A stretch of 64,000 nucleotides of DNA from Chlamydoabsidia padenii (Eukaryota; Mucoromycota; Mucoromycetes; Mucorales; Cunninghamellaceae), in assembly GCA_025330725.1 (NCBI GenBank), contig JAIWND010000015.1:186001-250000 (forward strand). Direction: 5' to 3'. The notes under the pieces were generated by a model that was not told the origin of the DNA, did no database searches, and worked only from the letters and a program-made list of their open reading frames with translations. Of the stretch, positions 24,345 through 35,032 are shown one piece after another; position 1 is the stretch's first letter, and the number at the start of each line of letters is the position of its first letter. A program made the position numbers and the translations under genes.

Positions 24345-25472
24345 GAAAAGAACGAGAGATCAGGCGGCATTGTGCATTGCAAAAGGGAATCGACTCATGT
24401 GAGATGTCCGTGGCCAAGGATGATACGGTTCATATTTCGGCGGGATAAGTTTTGTATCCACATTTTTTTTTCCTTCTCCTCATTCTATTGTGGTGGAGAA
24501 CCGAAATGAGAGATAGGGGAATCAAAGAAAAGGGATCGAGGGGGTTATATCAGGGCCGCTTCAAATAATGAAAAGAACATGGTGATGGAGATGAAAAAAG
24601 CATGAGATCATAATAGAATGGTGGGTTCATTGATTATTCTTTTTAGATCTATGATGATCTTTTCCCATTCAAATCACGCGACATGAACCGATGATATATT
24701 GTAACTGAATCAAAGTTCGGCAAATCTAATAAAAAAATTAAAAAAAGAAGAATGGATGATCCTTCTCAAGATCTTTCTCAAGTACAGAAATACATTTTCT
24801 GTCTTTTTTGCTACGTACATTATATAACGTCGACGATCAAGCGCGCAAACATTCATTGGGTTAGCTTGATTTCGTTATTCATGCAAATGCGTTTGTCGGA
24901 GTGTGAAAGTCCAAAAAGGGAAAAAGATCGTCCTCCTTTTTATGAACCTTCTCATAACAATGTCCGTGCAGGGGAGACTTATCATTTGAAACCTAGGATA
25001 TAGTTTGATGGTTCCCCCGCCCAGCTGGTTACCGGTTGGTGGAGGGAAAAGATCGTGGTATGCAAAAAAGAAGAGGGTTGATTGTGTATCCATCATCTTT
25101 TTGGTCGGAGTTTTCTCACCAGCAATCGATATGACCTATATTGAACGATTAGTTTATATTGATTTTAATACACAAATAGCATATACATATGGACCATTAA
25201 TTGATCGTTAGTTTCATAAACTAATGCGATTTTCTCCTCTGCCCCTATAATCAGCCTCCTCCATCATGCCTTTTTTTTTTCTCTCGGTTTTTTCTTAAAA
25301 TAAAGCGAACTCCTATTTTTACTCTAGACGTATGATGATGTTGATCAAATGATGATGATGACTGAAGTGTAATGCTTCCCCTCCCCACACATTGATAGGC
25401 ACAAGGAGATGTTAACCAATTGATCTCATTTCTTGTGGAGGAAAAATGTCCGTGTTCAGCTTACACACATAC

Positions 25473-25505
<33 letters not shown>

Positions 25506-26156
25506 CCACTAGAGCGGGATTTTAAAAAAGGGGAAATGGGGGGACACTGCTATTGATACTATCTCTGATACAAACAATAAAAAATGAGTGTAAGTCCGGA
25601 GTCATTGCTCAAAATGGATCAAGCAAATGAATGAGTTGGGAAATGAAAAAGAAAACATAATGGTGTTGTTCGATTGTTGTTTGTTGTTGTTGTTTATGTT
25701 GGTTAATGCGTTGCTATTTGTTGTTACAGTTAATTGTTGTTTCTGCTAAGTTAAAACACAATTATGAAAGAGTTGTCAATGGAATGGGAATAAAAAAAAA
25801 AAAAAGGGAACAAAGTGATCAAGTTACCTTGAATTACAGATGTGTATTGTGCATATCAAAGTTTCCTTTTCTGATAGCAATTCAATGGAGTCAAGGGTAA
25901 ATGGGGGGTAGGATAAAATCGAGGGTCCTTTTTTATATATATACACAATGTCACCCTTATTTACCCTAGACCACACTTTTCTTTTTTTCGTGGGAGAGGG
26001 GGGAGCACGCCTGATCAAAAAAACATATATAAAGACCAGTTCCCAGTAACTTGATTTCATTTTTTTTTTTATTATTCTCATTACTTACTCAGTTATCTTC
26101 TCCACTCTACTCTTCTCTCTTCCACTTTAATTTACATTTAGTCTCTCTCTAAAATC
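22190..26156. other. 4-kb gene-poor region
   Basis: No conserved protein was found on either strand. It contains A37 at 24304-24340, A29 at 25473-25501, recurrent-motif copies at 22570, 23778 and 25513, and one short splice-bounded exon-like segment (23233-23308). The right half is CT-rich and acts as the leader/promoter of the Myb-like gene at 26157. It may hold a non-coding transcript or a fast-evolving gene not recognised here. Confidence 0.4.
24304..24340. repeat. A37 homopolymer
   Basis: Thirty-seven uninterrupted A residues, the longest single-base run in the window, in the gene-poor region. Confidence 0.95.
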
Positions 26157-26911
26157 ATGATGAACAGTAAGTTGACATTTTGCATGAATTTAAATTCAAA
26201 TCCCGCCGACTCACATTTTTCTTTTTTTCTTTTTCAGTTTCCGCTTTACTTAATCCCGCTACTACTGCTGACTTGTTGTCACCACCCTTATCACCCAACC
26301 AGCTTTACTCATCAGTACCCTTATCACCATCATCATCATCATCATCTACATCATCCCAATCTGATGTGTCAGCACATGGCAAGCCTCGTAGCCGATTCTC
26401 CGATTTGGAAGATGCGATCATTTGTGAAGGTGTTGCCAATGGGTTAACCTGGGGTCAAATTTCCAACCAACTCCCTCATCGTAAACGAGCTACTTGTTTC
26501 AACCGATACCGTACCCTTCAAGGTGTTCGTAAATCTCGCAAACGTTCCTCACCCTTGGTGTTGACGCCCTCATCACCATACTCGTCATCTTCTTCTAATG
26601 CTTCCGTCACTCCACGTTTATCTCATACACCTATGATGACACCAACCAGTGTGATTACTCCTGTCTTGTCACCAACATGTTCATCTACTTGGACCCCGAC
26701 TTCCCCTCCTTCCGATTTATTCTCATTCTCTGTCTACTCTTCCTCTTCTTCTTCCTGTAACGAAGATCCTTTGATTCGCCGACTCTCTATCCCTTCTCCA
26801 AAAGATTATGATAATGCAACTTTACCACCCATTTGCTATCCTATTCCTCACTATCCCAAGCAATACAAGCAATCTCGATCCATTGGCACCCAATTGCCTT
26901 ATTCGGTTTAA
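26157..26911 (+). CDS. Single-Myb/SANT-domain transcription factor-like protein
   Basis: A 10-nt first exon (26157-26166, encoding Met-Met-Asn) is spliced at 26167-26237 to the main exon (26238-26911); the phase is kept. The protein is about 227 residues: a Ser/Pro-rich N-terminus, one Myb-like helix-turn-helix around residues 55-105 (RFSDLEDAIICEGVANG, LTWGQISNQLPHRKRATCFN, RYRTL), a basic patch SRKRS, then a Ser/Thr/Pro-rich C-terminus. A single repeat of this kind in early fungi usually marks a DNA-binding regulator; targets are unknown. The ATG-proximal intron holds a strong copy of the recurrent motif (26181-26207). AATAAA at 27331 is the likely poly(A) signal. Confidence 0.8.
26181..26207. 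promoter_or_regulatory. Recurrent motif inside intron 1
   Basis: TGCATGAATT followed within 5 bp by TTCAAATCCCGCC. It is one of the best copies of the window-wide composite motif and lies inside the first intron of the Myb-like gene. Confidence 0.4.
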
Positions 26912-28166
26912 ATCCCGCTCTCTCCTTTTTCTTTTTTTCTTCTTCCTCTACCGTTCCTCCTTTAATATTTCACCAACGTACTTTATAACTACGTTGTATA
27001 ATCTACAATTTACACATATTATCTACACATACACATGCTTTTTCTTCTTCTTTTTATTCCAATTTCCCTTACTTGATTTTGGTTATGGTGGATCCTAAAC
27101 CAAACTTGATTTGTATATACACATTCGACATATCTCCTCCGAACAACGCTTGATCAATCTGACATTTTTCCCTTATATATGAACCAAACCCTATACATGT
27201 TTTCTTCTTTTGTATCTACATTATACTTTTCTTTTATCCCTATATATCTCATACATACATTACTTTGTGACCTATGCCCCACACTCCTTCCGTTACTACA
27301 TTTAGTCCTATAACTATCAAATCATTAAACAATAAAAGTATACATACAATTCAAATACAATACATGCTGGTTTTTATTATGTTGTCATATATTTATAAAA
27401 GAGGGGTAGATAGATGACTATACTAAATAGACTTGATATACAGTTCTATATTCGGTGTAAGGTGAATGGCGATCCAAGAGGGAAGAGGGGGTTTACAGCT
27501 GATTCTAACCCAGGTCATGGTAGCTAAATATAAAAGGTCAGTATAGCAATCATGTGCTTTTGTTATAAAGTCCTTTTGATTTGATTCCCATCATGTACTT
27601 GTTCCAGTCGAGTCGTCCAACCATTCTGTCAAGTTCTTACCCACCTTTAATCCTGGATTGTTCCTTTAGCTAATGTAAGTACAGAATGAATTTCCAATTC
27701 CATGTAATCTTTCTTTTTTCTTTCACCTTGGCCATACGAGAAGACCATCACCAATACCGACTAGTTCACATATACGTTAATGTTGTCAAGTCGTTGGTTA
27801 TGTTGATCTAATTATAGCAGGGCAAATGGTCGGTCTGATCAGGTTGTTGGTGTATCCCGTGATAGTGAGTTGTAAAGAGGTGTTCGAGTGGGAGGATATA
27901 ATGTTCCAGTGCTGTGAATACCTCGGTATCATGGTGTTGATGCTGAATGGAAAAAAAAACAAAGGTAAAAAGAGAAAGGTGACAATGAACAATCCCCCCC
28001 CCGCCTGCCTAATTATAAGTACGAAAAAGTGTCAAACCCCGCCCAGATCTCCAAATTGATATCCTGGCTCTCCCCCGTTTTGAACGTCACAGGGTTTTTT
28101 TTTCTTTTGTGCAAAGAAAAAAAAAAAAAAGAGGCACCTCTTTTCCTTTCCCACTCTTCTCACATC
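26912..28166. other. 3' UTR and intergenic
   Basis: Long CT/T-rich 3' region of the Myb-like gene up to AATAAA at 27331, then AT-rich spacer. A CAAACCCCGCCC block (28033) resembles the recurrent motif and precedes the mL46 start by about 130 bp. Confidence 0.45.
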
Positions 28167-28886
28167 ATGTTAAAGATCAGCCAACGATTGTTTTCGACAA
28201 CCCGACATACCTTACAACAACAACAACCTTTGGTGATCAAGAACAGTCGAATTGCGGCCTCCGTCATTCTAACCCGGGGACCACAAATCATTCGCGATGC
28301 TACACCTTTCGAACAAGCTTACTTTGACTATCAAGAAAAACTCGAGCGACAACAATCGGCAGTCTTCCCTCAAGACTTTTATTTTAAAAAAGGCTCAGTG
28401 GCAGAACGGCGATGGAAGGAAGATGTCCAAGCAAGAGACACGGCTATGAAGGATCCCTCAGTATCCTTGTCACAGTCAGTTAAAGCTGACACCGAAACAA
28501 CCAACGAACGTATCACCCAGGCCGACAAGGAGAACGACATCAAGAAACTCGATCGGGCTTTACAACGTCATCTTTACTTGATTGTCAAACAACATAACCA
28601 ATGGCAATTCCCTCAAACCGACTTGCACACCAACGAATATCTTCACGAAGTAAAGTACTTGTATATATAAAGGAATCGTATTACTAACTTCTTGTATTGA
28701 ATAGGCAGCCGAACGTCAATTAAAAGAAGCTTGTGGCAAGGATATGGATGTTTGGTTTGTAGGACGTCAACCTATTACCTTTTACAAACAAAGCCCTTCT
28801 CGGAAAGAAGAAACTGAAGGATTAAAGGTAGGCAATGCATGAAAAACAATAATGGGTGATGGAATTGACATAATAAATAACCTTAT

Positions 28887-28924
<38 letters not shown>

Positions 28925-29078
28925 GATCTTCTTTATGAAGGCACGAATGTATGCTGGTCAAGCTAAACCCAATAACAAGGATGTATCAGATTATGCCTGG
29001 CTTACCAAGGATGAATTGGCCACTTACTTGACACCAGATTACTACAAGGCGATCAAGGATAGTTTAGGTGATTTGTAG
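28167..29078 (+). CDS. MRPL46: Mitochondrial ribosomal protein mL46
   Basis: Three exons (28167-28649, 28705-28827, 28926-29078; 759 nt) give 252 residues. The N-terminus LKISQRLFSTTRHTL is a mitochondrial presequence. Family features are ASVILTRGPQIIRDATPFE, the FPQDFYFKKGSVAERRWKE segment and a NUDIX-like C-terminal half (LYLIVKQHNQWQFPQ, ERQLKEACGKDMDVWFVGRQP, IFFMKARMYAGQ, WLTKDELATYL). It belongs to the mitoribosome large subunit. Intron 1 has TTACTAAC before its acceptor; intron 2 contains a run of 33 T (28889-28921), unusually long for a pyrimidine tract. AATAAA at 29189. Confidence 0.93.
28889..28921. repeat. T33 homopolymer in mL46 intron 2
   Basis: Thirty-three T directly before the acceptor ACAG; it serves as an extreme pyrimidine tract. 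Length is prone to sequencing error. Confidence 0.9.
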
Positions 29079-29344
29079 TTTATTATTGATCCCCTCTTTC
29101 CACACCCAGACACCCACATATTTGTATTCATACATAGATCTATTATCATACATCTTTTTATTTTTTTTACTTTATATACAACATTAACAATAAAACAATC
29201 ATATAAAAAAAAAACCATCTGTGTATAAAGACTATTTTAAACACAACCATTTGACCAATACTATTAATATACAACAACTATACTAGTCTTTCTACTTTAC
29301 ATATAATGATTAATTAATGGGGGAAGGGGATAATAATAAAACAA

Positions 29345-30490
29345 TTAGGCCAGGATGGATCGGTAAAAATGCCTAGACATCAGTATGGAATTGTTGGCTA
29401 AAAAGTCCACCTTGGTATTCAAAGCCGATTTGATTTTCTTGACATAAGGTTTACAATCCTTGAGAAGTGTACTGGAGAGAAGTAATGGCAGTGATATGGA
29501 TGTCTTGGTGGTGGTGGTGGAGGAGCATCTTGATCTAGCGTAGGACGGTGAAGGAGATATGGCAGGTAAATTGTTATTAACATGGATGGTATGATGACAT
29601 GATGTACAAACCAAATCGGATCTATTTATCAACCAAGGCCAACCATTGATTGTGATATGACAGTACGCACAGTCAAAAGTGATATCCCAAGCTATATGAT
29701 CCCCATATCGTTGTTGCCCATACCGGTGTGTTACTTCATACGCCTTCGTCATTCGTCGCCATTGCCCATCGTCGTGATTCTTGAGCATGGTCAAATAAGG
29801 TATGATATGTTGACTTTCGAATTGGTGCCAAAACGTGCTTACTTGTTCCATATCCCTACAAAGTCGTTCTAGTCGATCAAGGGCCTCGGTGGTTTTTTCT
29901 TGCTGGTCATGCAACTCTTGACGGTATTGTATTCCTGCTGTCCATTCTTGTCGATAACGTCGTAACCGGTCCTTGACCCCATCCATTGCCCGATGTAAAT
30001 CTGATAAGTGTTGTTCCACCGCATTGTTTTGATCCCGCGCCCGCATATATTTCTTCTTGTATTGAGTATTGATAACAGGCACAAAATAGACTTGATGATA
30101 TTGTTTTTCCCGCATGGCTTTCTTGTCCCGTCGCTCGGCCGCATCCGTTCTCCAGTACTGGAGTTGTTCTTCCAAGTGTTTAAGTTGTTGCTCTTTGTGC
30201 TGTTGTTGTCGTTCTAGTTGCTGCATCTTGGCTTCATGATTGAGGTGAGCTTGGTTTAACTGAAGCATAGTTTGGTGGTGGGTTTGTTGGTACTGGTGGT
30301 ACTGTATCTGCAAGGCATCGATAGTCAAGTAAAAGACATTGAGTTTATCTTGATCATATCGCACGATTTGTTCCAAGTCATAAAGTCGCTGTTGTTGCCA
30401 TGTGTCATCTTTGTGTCCATATCGTTGCTGATCAGTAATCCAATCGATATATTTTGTCGTTACTTGAGGTATAGGAAGACTGTAGTCCAT
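29345..30490 (-). CDS. Coiled-coil protein with C-terminal zinc ribbon
   Basis: Intronless ORF of 381 residues, ATG at 30490. Residues 40-250 are heptad-rich and strongly Gln/Glu/Lys/Arg, consistent with a long coiled coil (KMQQLERQQQHKEQQLKHLE and following). Residues about 275-310 carry two Cys pairs, CAYC and CTSC, 26 residues apart with His nearby (CTSCHHTIH), a zinc-ribbon-like knuckle. The last 70 residues are Ser/Thr-rich then basic. No family is recognised. The arrangement recalls scaffold or tether proteins with a small zinc module (vacuolar, autophagy or trafficking), but this is only an analogy. Confidence 0.7.
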   Translation of the reverse strand: MDYSLPIPQVTTKYIDWITDQQRYGHKDDTWQQQRLYDLEQIVRYDQDKLNVFYLTIDALQIQYHQYQQTHHQTMLQLNQAHLNHEAKMQQLERQQQHKEQQLKHLEEQLQYWRTDAAERRDKKAMREKQYHQVYFVPVINTQYKKKYMRARDQNNAVEQHLSDLHRAMDGVKDRLRRYRQEWTAGIQYRQELHDQQEKTTEALDRLERLCRDMEQVSTFWHQFESQHIIPYLTMLKNHDDGQWRRMTKAYEVTHRYGQQRYGDHIAWDITFDCAYCHITINGWPWLINRSDLVCTSCHHTIHVNNNLPAISPSPSYARSRCSSTTTTKTSISLPLLLSSTLLKDCKPYVKKIKSALNTKVDFLANNSILMSRHFYRSILA

Positions 30491-31238
30491 TGGTGTAAAG
30501 TTGGTTGAGTGAGCAAGTGGAAGAAGGGAGAGGGAAGGAAAGGAAAAAAAAAAAAAAAAAAAAAAAAAAGAGAGTTAGTACAAAGTATTAAGTAATATTT
30601 AATTTCTTACTTTTTACCGGGAAGATAATGTTTGTGGTCAGGATTGCATTATACTGGTTTTTATAAAGTGAGAATGAAAGAAAGAAAGAGGGAAGGACAC
30701 TTTTTTTTTTATTTTCAGTTCCTCTTATTAGCATAAATATTCAAATCCCGACCGACTAGCTCTTTTCTAATCGTCTTTCTCATCAAACAAGTACTCACCT
30801 TTTTGTTTCTGCAAGTTCTTTTCATTTGCTTTTTACTCATACTGTGCGTACTATGTTTTAATGTGACATTGGTCAAAAATTGAAATTGACCCATGATACG
30901 TCAGAAAATGAATAGGATACTGATTCTTACCTTTTTTTTTTCCGGGAAAAAGTCGACTTGCTTTTTTTTTTTTTTTTTTTTTTTCTCAACGCTTTATATC
31001 GTGGTCATTTTTTCAATTATTTATCCTATGCTTCCTCATTCTTCATCATTTACGTTAATTCAACTGTACGGATAATCGGTTGAACATTCATGCCGTGGTG
31101 CTGGAAATGCCACGGGCCAATAAACTTCCGGATGTTTCAAATCCCGATAAAAGTCAATTTTTTTTTTGGTTTCCCCCTATATTTCCCTTTTTTCCACTTT
31201 TAACTCCCTCCTTCTCTCGCCCTCTCTCTTTCTCTCTT

Positions 31239-31269
<31 letters not shown>

Positions 31270-31289
31270 GTTTTATGTAAAAGCAATTA
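30491..31289. promoter_or_regulatory. Divergent promoter region (coiled-coil orphan / Cu ATPase)
   Basis: Shared upstream region of two divergent genes. It holds two motif copies (TTCAAATCCCG at 30740 and TTTCAAATCCCG at 31134), an ATTCATGCCG block at 31087, T runs at 30962-30983 and a T run of about 29 ending at 31269, and a CT-rich leader before the ATPase ATG. Confidence 0.5.
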
Positions 31290-34200
31290 ATGAACAACGA
31301 CGATCAACAACAATTCACATTGGCTATCATAGGCATGACTTGTCAGTCCTGTGTCAAGTCTATCACTACAGCAGTACAAGATTTACCTGGTGTACTTGAA
31401 GTCAAGGTCAGTCTGGAACAAGAAAAAGCAACGGTGACGGCCACTCCAGGACTTTTGGACCAAGCAACAATTATTAATACAATTGAAGACTGTGGATTCC
31501 AAGTGGTGCTTCCTCTGACGATGACTCTTCCTGTGGTAGGTATGACATGCCAATCTTGTGTCAAGTCCATTACGAATGCTCTCTCTGGTTTGTCTCAAGT
31601 AACGTCGGTGGTGGTCAGTCTGGAAAACGAAACAGCAACGGTGACATGCCCTTCTTCTGCACGACCTTTAATTATCTCCACAATTGAAGATTGTGGGTTT
31701 GAAGTACCTGGTGAACACGTGGCTATTCTTGCAACAACAGAAGATAACTATGAAACACAAACAACCAAAACGATAGGCGATACAACAACAATAATGGTGA
31801 ATCAATATGAAGTACGGGGGATGACCTGTGCTTCATGTGTAAACAGTATTGAACGGACGATCCAATCTCTTGATGGTGTGACAAGTATTAAGGTATCTCT
31901 CTTGGCTGAGCGTGCAACGGTGGAACACGACGCAAAGACGATCACTGCAGTCCAAATTAGAAACGCAATTGAAGAATGTGGATTTGATGCAACTCTGGTG
32001 GAACATTCAGTCAATGACCTAGTGCAACTTCAAGTATTCGGCATGACCTGTGCTTCCTGTGTCCATAGTATTGAACGAACAGTAGGTCAACTCGATGGGG
32101 TGGTGTCGATCTCGGTCAATCTCATGACGGAAATGGCCAAAGTGGAATATGACGATCAGGTGGTGGGGCTCCGTACGATTGTGGAAACCATCGAAGGGCT
32201 GGGTTTTAATGCTTTGGTCATGGCGGATTCGGCGAAAAATGCTCAACTGGAAAGCCTGACCAAGGTGCGGGACATCAAGGAATGGCGACAGGCTTTGATC
32301 CACAGTCTCTTTTTTTCCGTACCGGTGTTTTGTCTTGCTATGGTGCTGCCCATGTTTGCTTGGGGTCGATGGGTGGAATCTTTTGCTCTGGTGCCGGGGT
32401 TGTACCTGACTGATCTCGCCCAATTCGCTCTCACCCTTCCTGCTCAATTTATCGTTGGTCGTCGATTCCTGGTCTCTGCCTATCGATCACTTTGTCACAA
32501 ATCACCTACCATGGATGTCTTGGTCTCGATCTCTACTTTGGCGGCTTTCTCCTTCTCGGTGCTTTCCATGGTGCGTGCGGTGTATACTCGGGCTGAATCC
32601 AAACCAACGGTGTTTTTCGATACGTCTTGTATGCTCATCTCATTCATCCTGATGGGTCGTTATCTTGAAAACAAGGCAAAGGGTCAATCATCATCGGCAC
32701 TCTCCAAACTCATGTCTCTCACTCCATCCACAGCATGCATGCTTCAACTCGACCCGGTAACTCACGCCATTGTGGGCGAAAAACCCATCGCCTCTGAACT
32801 CATTCAACAAGGTGATCTTTTGAAAATTGTACCTGGTGACAAGATTCCTACGGATGGTCTGGTTACCAATGGTGCTTCTTCTGTCGATGAAAGTATGGTG
32901 ACAGGCGAAGTCGATGTGGTGGCAAAGAAACCTGGCGATACGGTGATTGGTGGCACGGTGAATGGACTGGGCACATTTACAATGGAGGCGACACGGGTGG
33001 GCTCGGATACAGCTCTTAGTCAAATTGTCCGACTGGTGGAAGATGCCCAGGTCAACAAGGCGCCGATTCAAGGATTTACTGATATGGTGGCAGGGTACTT
33101 TGTGCCGTGTGTGATTGCACTTGGTTTTGGAACTTTGGTGATCTGGACAATCTTGGTGGCTCTCCTCGGTGTGGATCGACTACCGGCTATGCTAAGAATG
33201 GAAATCACTCAAGAAGGAAATGGCGACTGGTTTTTTGTGTGTCTCAAGATGTGCATCAGTGTGATCATTGTGGCGTGCCCTTGTGCTCTTGGTCTGGCAA
33301 CACCAACGGCTGTGATGGTGGGGACTGGCCTAGGTGCTGAAAATGGTGTACTCTTTAAAGGTGGTCAGGTCTTGGAAAAGGGGCAAAAGGTAAACAAGGT
33401 GGTGTTTGACAAGACAGGAACGCTTACGATTGGCAAGGTTGATGTGGTGGACTATGCTGGCTGGAATGGTGTTGCATCGGGGTTGATGCTATTCATGGCG
33501 GCGATGGCTGAATCGAAAAGTGAACATCTTTTGGGTCGTGCAGTGGTGAACAAGCTCAAAGCGCTGGTGAATGTTGATCGGGTGGACGATTTGGCTTTGG
33601 TGTCCGACTTTAAAAGTGAAACTGGTTATGGGATCGAGTGCCTTGTCGACGTGGCCCACTCACGATCATTACTCAAGACGGAAACTACTTTGCAACAAAA
33701 CTTGGTCGATGCTTTAGCTGGTCAGATGCAACATTACTTGGTGGTGGTGGGCAATCGACGATGGCTGGAACAATATCACGACATTCATCTCACGGATCAG
33801 CAATCCCAAACTCTGGAAGCACAAGAACGTCAAGGTTATACATGTATTCTCGTCGGTCTCAATGGTATGGTGTCTGGTTATATCTCGGTCTCAGACGTAC
33901 TAAAACCTGAAGCGAAACAAGTGGTGACGACACTCCATGCTATGGGCATACAAACAGCCATGGTCACGGGGGATAATGCATTGGCGGCACAGACGATGGC
34001 GGCTAAACTGGGAATCGACGAAGTACATGCCGGCATCTCACCAAACGGGAAGACTCAACTGGTACAACGAATGCAACTGGAACCATGGACAGAACAACAA
34101 CAATCATCATCCATCTTCTCGTGGCGCTCGGCACGATCGACGGTGGTGGCAATGGTGGGGGATGGCATCAACGATTCACCGGCCTTGGTCCAATCCGACT

Positions 34201-34640
34201 TTGGTATTGCTCTGTGTAGTGGCACGGATATTGCTATGGAAGCGGCGGACGTGGTGCTGATGAAGAACGATCTCTCGGATGTGGTGACGGCTCTGGATTT
34301 ATCAAGAACAATCTTTCGAAGGATCAAGATCAACTTGGTCTGGGCGTGTATCTACAATTTGGTGGGCATTCCTCTGGCTATGGGGATTTTTATGCCCTGG
34401 GGTTATCATCTTCACCCAATGATGGCAGGTTTGGCGATGGCAGCAAGCTCGACTAGCGTGGTGGTCAGTAGTTTGATGCTGAAATGGTTTTGGAGAAAAC
34501 CTTCCTTGGTGCCTTCTACTCCCTCTTCTTGGTGGTCGAAACTACCTGTTCTCGGTCAATGGATACATTCTGGATACCAACCTCTGGCAAGTGATTCTGC
34601 TCAAATATACGATTTGGAAACATTGGAATCCTCACGATGA
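31290..34640 (+). CDS. CCC2: Cu+-transporting P1B-type ATPase with four HMA domains
   Basis: Intronless, 1,116 residues. Four N-terminal heavy-metal domains carry the CxxC motifs MTCQSC (x2) and MTCASC (x2) at about residues 16, 88, 178 and 253. Eight membrane helices follow, with the ion-binding CPC in ACPCALGLATPT (about 661), the phosphorylation site DKTGTLT (about 707), GDGIND (about 957) and the C-terminal MAASSTSVVVSSL helix. This is the Golgi/trans-Golgi copper pump that loads multicopper oxidases. Oddities: the nucleotide-domain HP motif reads SEHLLG, not SEHPLG (one base change, CCT to CTT, would do it), and the actuator loop is TGEVDVV where TGESxPV is usual. Key His and Glu are kept. 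Fungal Ccc2 has one or two HMA domains, so four is more ATP7A/B-like. AATAAA at 34737. Confidence 0.95.
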   Translation: MNNDDQQQFTLAIIGMTCQSCVKSITTAVQDLPGVLEVKVSLEQEKATVTATPGLLDQATIINTIEDCGFQVVLPLTMTLPVVGMTCQSCVKSITNALSGLSQVTSVVVSLENETATVTCPSSARPLIISTIEDCGFEVPGEHVAILATTEDNYETQTTKTIGDTTTIMVNQYEVRGMTCASCVNSIERTIQSLDGVTSIKVSLLAERATVEHDAKTITAVQIRNAIEECGFDATLVEHSVNDLVQLQVFGMTCASCVHSIERTVGQLDGVVSISVNLMTEMAKVEYDDQVVGLRTIVETIEGLGFNALVMADSAKNAQLESLTKVRDIKEWRQALIHSLFFSVPVFCLAMVLPMFAWGRWVESFALVPGLYLTDLAQFALTLPAQFIVGRRFLVSAYRSLCHKSPTMDVLVSISTLAAFSFSVLSMVRAVYTRAESKPTVFFDTSCMLISFILMGRYLENKAKGQSSSALSKLMSLTPSTACMLQLDPVTHAIVGEKPIASELIQQGDLLKIVPGDKIPTDGLVTNGASSVDESMVTGEVDVVAKKPGDTVIGGTVNGLGTFTMEATRVGSDTALSQIVRLVEDAQVNKAPIQGFTDMVAGYFVPCVIALGFGTLVIWTILVALLGVDRLPAMLRMEITQEGNGDWFFVCLKMCISVIIVACPCALGLATPTAVMVGTGLGAENGVLFKGGQVLEKGQKVNKVVFDKTGTLTIGKVDVVDYAGWNGVASGLMLFMAAMAESKSEHLLGRAVVNKLKALVNVDRVDDLALVSDFKSETGYGIECLVDVAHSRSLLKTETTLQQNLVDALAGQMQHYLVVVGNRRWLEQYHDIHLTDQQSQTLEAQERQGYTCILVGLNGMVSGYISVSDVLKPEAKQVVTTLHAMGIQTAMVTGDNALAAQTMAAKLGIDEVHAGISPNGKTQLVQRMQLEPWTEQQQSSSIFSWRSARSTVVAMVGDGINDSPALVQSDFGIALCSGTDIAMEAADVVLMKNDLSDVVTALDLSRTIFRRIKINLVWACIYNLVGIPLAMGIFMPWGYHLHPMMAGLAMAASSTSVVVSSLMLKWFWRKPSLVPSTPSSWWSKLPVLGQWIHSGYQPLASDSAQIYDLETLESSR

Positions 34641-34811
34641 ACACCCTCTAGACTTAGTTTATACCATCTACTGTTTTTTTTTTATACATATACCTTTTTT
34701 TTGCATTTTACTTTATGACATTTATTCACTTTATATAATAAAGAGCTATTACTATTAATCTGATTTGCCTACAATGTAAAAGGAATTGCTTGGAGCACGG
34801 AATTTCGGTGT

Positions 34812-35032
34812 TCGGCGTTTGAAAATGAAGTTTCCTTCTGTCTAGAAAAAAAAAATCATCTTCGTCGCAAAGGAAAGGTAAAAGTCACTGCAAGCTTGGA
34901 CAGACTGACACAAGGGTCTTATAGCTTGACTTTTGCGGTGACTTATGTTGGAAATATGCTATAGTGTCCACATCGCCACTTTAATCATTAGCATCTGTTT
35001 ACTATCAAGCCAGTAGAGCTCCTCCCGTATCT
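34812..35032 (+). repeat. Dispersed repeat, copy B
   Basis: Tandem neighbour of copy C. It starts with the recurrent motif variant GGCGTTTGAAAATGAA (34814). AAAAGTCA (34880-34887) is the exact complement of TGACTTTT (34927-34934), flanked inside by AGCT/AGCT. It then shares TTATGTTGGAAATATGC, GTCCACATCGCCACTTTAAT and ATTAGCATC with the other copies. No ORF. Confidence 0.85.
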
